Shown here in pieces: positions 59,986 through 64,000 of a stretch of 64,000 nt of DNA. Numbering within the stretch: position 1 is the first letter of the stretch; each line of letters opens with the position of its first letter. The position numbers and the translations under genes were made by a program. The notes under the pieces were generated by a model that searched no databases, had not been told where the DNA came from, and saw only the letters and a program-made list of their open reading frames with translations. Source of the DNA: Whitmania pigra (taxonomy: Eukaryota; Annelida; Clitellata; Hirudinida; Haemopidae); the NCBI GenBank assembly GCA_021613335.1, contig JAJTWR010000084.1, forward strand, positions 112,501 to 176,500. Direction: 5' to 3'.

Positions 59986-60351
59986 ATGCCAAGAAACAAG
60001 AAAAATGCCCAAGAGGGGAAGCCACAGAATATACTTCCCATAGCAAAACGTAAGTCTTCGCTCAAGAAAAAGACTTTACCAGATGAGGATTTTATAGAAC
60101 CCAACTTAAACAGGATACTCCCTATGGAAGAACCTAAAAGCCTGTCTGAAATGACAAGGGAAGAAAGATTAGAACACAATAATTTAAAGATTTATTTGCA
60201 AAATCGCCTGCCCAAGCTAAAGGAAGAGAAACCCGGTCTTAGGGGAAACAAGGCTGCGGAGATAATCACTAAGGAGTGGTTGAAACTCAAAGCAAATATT
60301 CATTCGCTGCGCTTGAGTAAACATACGGCATCACAATATATCGAATATTAA
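59986..60351 (+). CDS. Array ORF copy 9, intact
   Basis: 121 codons with the same predicted protein as copy 2. Confidence 0.6.
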   Translation: MPRNKKNAQEGKPQNILPIAKRKSSLKKKTLPDEDFIEPNLNRILPMEEPKSLSEMTREERLEHNNLKIYLQNRLPKLKEEKPGLRGNKAAEIITKEWLKLKANIHSLRLSKHTASQYIEY

Positions 60352-61445
60352 TAATTATCTATAATAACAGTTATATAATGTTACTTAATAAAAGTCTCGC
60401 AATTATTAAAATAAAAACATTAAATATAAATTTTGCTTGTTGAAGTTTACATGTACAGATTTCGGCCAAATACTGACAACTGATTATTTGAAACCGATTA
60501 CTAAAACACTCTTGAAAGTATTTAAAATACAACAATCAAAAATACTTTTTCAAGGAGCTCAAAACATTAAAATACAAAATAGTTATTTTGAAAGATTTTT
60601 ATTCAAACATCCCGCAGAATGTATGACTTGTAAAATATGAAAGGCTTTATTTCACAATAAGGTGTAATAATAATAAATAAACAATTTAATGAACAATATG
60701 CTGTCTCACTAATTTTAATTTGATATTATAAGTGCATAACAAAAATCTGTTTGATGTTTTATTTCTTTGTCGAATTACGGGCTGCTTAACGCATGCCAAG
60801 AATACATGATGGATAGAAATTCTCTAATGTTTTGAAAACAAATCTACAACATTTCATATTTTGCTAAAGAATTTAATACTTTATCACAGTACAAGTTCAT
60901 GGTTTACCTTTAAAAAGCCAGCTGTTATTGAAAATTATCATCAGTCGTGCAAGATCGCTTTTTATCAAGTACCATCCCAGCGGATGAAAAAGGCCAATCA
61001 ACCGTTGCAGAGGATGGTATGCAAGTGCTGTATTTTGAAAATTGTTTTCTCACTGTGGGATACAAAAACTGTGTGCAAAATATTCAGTGATGTAGATTTG
61101 CCACCAAAGTATTGAAGAATTTCAACACAAGACGTAATTTCGCTCGGTGAACTTGTCATAACGTGGTACTCGCAATCGATGCAACTAAATAATTAAAAAA
61201 TAAATTATTATGAAAATTACGAGATTATCAAATGATTAAACAGTAGTGTAATTTTAATCAATAATATTAATTAATTCATGTAATAGCATATTCATCATCT
61301 TTTGTCAATTCATGTCTAGTAAGGGCGGCTGAAGGTATCTTGTCACTAATCAACTCAGAAATCATTCGCTTTCTCGAACTGCATTTGAACAATCTCTACT
61401 TTTGATCATATCTAGCAACTGATACGTAAATACAGAATCATCAAA

Positions 61446-61810
61446 ATGCCAAGAAACAAGAAAAATGCCCAAGAGGGGAAGCCACAGAATATACTTCCCA
61501 TAGCAAAACGTAAGTCTTCGCTCAAGAAAAGACTTTACCAGATGAGGATTTTATAGAACCCAACTTAAACAGGATACTCCCTATGGAAGAACCTAAAAGC
61601 CTGTCTGAAATGACAAGGGAAGAAAGATTAGAACACAATAATTTAAAGATTTATTTGCAAAATCGCCTGCCCAAGCTAAAGGAAGAGAAACCCGGTCTTA
61701 GGGGAAACAAGGCTGCGGAGATAATCACTAAGGAGTGGTTGAAACTCAAAGCAAATATTCATTCGCTGCGCTTGAGTAAACATACGGCATCACAATATAT
61801 CGAATATTAA
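61446..61810 (+). pseudogene. Array ORF copy 10, frameshifted in the Lys-rich part
   Basis: One A missing in CTCAAGAAAAGACTT (five As in intact copies). The 75-codon C-terminal frame from ATG 61583 remains open. Confidence 0.7.
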
Positions 61811-62907
61811 TAATTATCTATAATAACAGTTATATAATGTTACTTAATAAAAGTCTCGCAATTATTAAAATAAAAACATTAAATATAAATTTTGCTTGTT
61901 GAAGTTTACATGTACAGATTTCGGCCAAATACTGACAACTGATTATTTGAAACCGATTACTAAAACACTCTTGAAAGTATTTAAAATACAACAATCAAAA
62001 ATACTTTTTCAAGGAGCTCAAAACATTAAAATACAAAATAGTTATTTTGAAAGATTTTTATTCAAACATCCCGCAGAATGTATGACTTGTAAAATATGAA
62101 AGGCTTTATTTCACAATAAGGTGTAATAATAATATAAACAATTTAATGAACAATATGCTGTCTCACTAATTTTAATTTGATATTATAAGTGCATAACAAA
62201 AATCTGTTTGATGTTTTATTTCTTTGTCGAATTACGGGCTGCTTAACGCATGCCAAGAATACATGATGGATAGAAATTCTCTAATGTTTTGAAAACAAAT
62301 CTACAACATTTCATATTTTGCTAAAGAATTTAATTTAATACTTTATCACAGTACAAGTTCATGGTTTACCTTTAAAAAGCCAGCTGTTATTGAAAATTAT
62401 CATCAGTCGTGCAAGATCGCTTTTTATCAAGTACCATCCCAGCGGATGAAAAAGGCCAATCAACCGTTGCAGAGGATGGTATGCAAGTGCTGTATTTTGA
62501 AAATTGTTTTCTCACTGTGGGATACAAAAACTGTGTGCAAAATATTCAGTGATGTAGATTTGCCACCAAAGTATTGAAGAATTTCAACACAAGACGTAAT
62601 TTCGCTCGGTGAACTTGTCATAACGTGGTACTCGCAATCGATGCAACTAAATAATTAAAAAATAAATTATTATGAAAATTACGAGATTATCAAATGATTA
62701 AACAGTAGTGTAATTTTAATCAATAATATTAATTAATTCATGTAATAGCATATTCATCATCTTTTGTCAATTCATGTCTAGTAAGGGCGGCTGAAGGTAT
62801 CTTGTCACTAATCAACTCAGAAATCATTCGCTTTCTCGAACTGCATTTGAACAATCTCTACTTTTGATCATATCTAGCAACTGATACGTAAATACAGAAT
62901 CATCAAA

Positions 62908-63273
62908 ATGCCAAGAAACAAGAAAAATGCCCAAGAGGGGAAGCCACAGAATATACTTCCCATAGCAAAACGTAAGTCTTCGCTCAAGAAAAAGACTTTA
63001 CCAGATGAGGATTTTATAGAACCCAACTTAAACAGGATACTCCCTATGGAAGAACCTAAAAGCCTGTCTGAAATGACAAGGGAAGAAAGATTAGAACACA
63101 ATAATTTAAAGATTTATTTGCAAAATCGCCTGCCCAAGCTAAAGGAAGAGAAACCCGGTCTTAGGGGAAACAAGGCTGCGGAGATAATCACTAAGGAGTG
63201 GTTGAAACTCAAAGCAAATATTCATTCGCTGCGCTTGAGTAAACATACGGCATCACAATATATCGAATATTAA
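62908..63273 (+). CDS. Array ORF copy 11, intact; unit cut by the window end
   Basis: 121 codons with the same predicted protein as copy 2. The spacer that follows is cut at 64000. Confidence 0.6.
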   Translation: MPRNKKNAQEGKPQNILPIAKRKSSLKKKTLPDEDFIEPNLNRILPMEEPKSLSEMTREERLEHNNLKIYLQNRLPKLKEEKPGLRGNKAAEIITKEWLKLKANIHSLRLSKHTASQYIEY

Positions 63274-64000
63274 TAATTATCTATAATAAACAGTTATATA
63301 ATGTTACTTAATAAAAGTCTCGCAATTATTAAAATAAAAACATTAAATATAAATTTTGCTTGTTGAAGTTTACATGTACAGATTTCGGCCAAATACTGAC
63401 AACTGATTATTTGAAACCGATTACTAAAACACTCTTGAAAGTATTTAAAATACAACAATCAAAAATACTTTTTCAAGGAGCTCAAAACATTAAAATACAA
63501 AATAGTTATTTTGAAAGATTTTTATTCAAACATCCCGCAGAATGTATGACTTGTAAAATATGAAAGGCTTTATTTCACAATAAGGTGTAATAATAATAAA
63601 TAAACAATTTAATGAACAATATGCTGTCTCACTAATTTTAATTTGATATTATAAGTGCATAACAAAAATCTGTTTGATGTTTTATTTCTTTGTCGAATTA
63701 CGGGCTGCTTAACGCATGCCAAGAATACATGATGGATAGAAATTCTCTAATGTTTTGAAAACAAATCTACAACATTTCATATTTTGCTAAAGAATTTAAT
63801 ACTTTATCACAGTACAAGTTCATGGTTTACCTTTAAAAAGCCAGCTGTTATTGAAAATTATCATCAGTCGTGCAAGATCGCTTTTTATCAAGTACCATCC
63901 CAGCGGATGAAAAAGGCCAATCAACCGTTGCAGAGGATGGTATGCAAGTGCTGTATTTTGAAAATTGTTTTCTCACTGTGGGATACAAAAACTGTGTGCA

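Larger units (their letters stand above)
47700..64000 (+). repeat. Macrosatellite: ~1460-bp units in tandem, reaching the window end
   Basis: The start codons of the unit ORF lie at 48181, 49764, 51224, 52685, 54148, 55607, 57065, 58525, 59986, 61446 and 62908. Spacing is 1458-1463 bp except the first step (1583). All units are head to tail. From about 48.4 kb on, units are nearly identical, differing mainly by single-base indels. The leftmost part (about 47700-48400) is clearly diverged and partly deleted. Each unit carries a promoter-size leader, one short basic ORF, AATAAA signals and about 1 kb of spacer that contains two further open frames. The array continues beyond the window, so copy number is at least 11. 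Confidence 0.97.

Overview
The window is nuclear DNA of an invertebrate animal. It has GT-AG introns, many of them packed with (GAT)n/(CAT)n and (ATCC)n tracts, cut-and-paste DNA transposon remnants, AATAAA signals and no bacterial or phage features. Protein similarity and repeat style would fit a spiralian (annelid or mollusc-like genome), but the sequence alone does not fix the species.

Layout. 1-10.3 kb is mostly intergenic: simple repeats, a decayed ~210-bp tandem repeat (4.05-4.6 kb), a complete non-autonomous hAT transposon with perfect 8-bp target duplications (6275-7222), other transposon-like ends, and one or two orphan exon candidates. 10.34-12.13 kb is a small heat-shock protein gene with two heat-shock elements and a TATA box. 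12.1-17.3 kb is repeat-rich intergenic DNA. 17.46-30.27 kb is a class I myosin (MYO1B/MYO1A type) that I could assemble as 31 coding exons keeping one frame (1079 residues). 30.6-34.4 kb is intergenic with a decayed Merlin/ISXO2 transposon. 34.41-38.67 kb is translation initiation factor eIF4B in 14 coding exons (705 residues). 40.5-43.87 kb is an unrecognised secreted or surface protein with two immunoglobulin-like regions followed by cysteine-rich helical segments. 43.9-47.7 kb holds simple repeats and a second hAT element with perfect target duplications. From about 47.7 kb to the window end runs a tandem array of ~1460-bp units, each carrying a short basic ORF with an HMG-box-like segment. 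All four assembled genes are on the + strand, and nothing suggests they act in one pathway.

Most unusual. (1) The array is a protein-coding macrosatellite: ten homogenised units, with an older, diverged edge copy on the left that keeps 42 extra codons. Five copies are intact and six are broken by small indels. (2) In the myosin gene, splice-site sequence has been tandemly duplicated at three introns; in intron 18 the acceptor and first exon bases recur about 16 times as a minisatellite. (3) The Ig/Cys-rich gene needs a GC-AG intron to keep its Ig motif.
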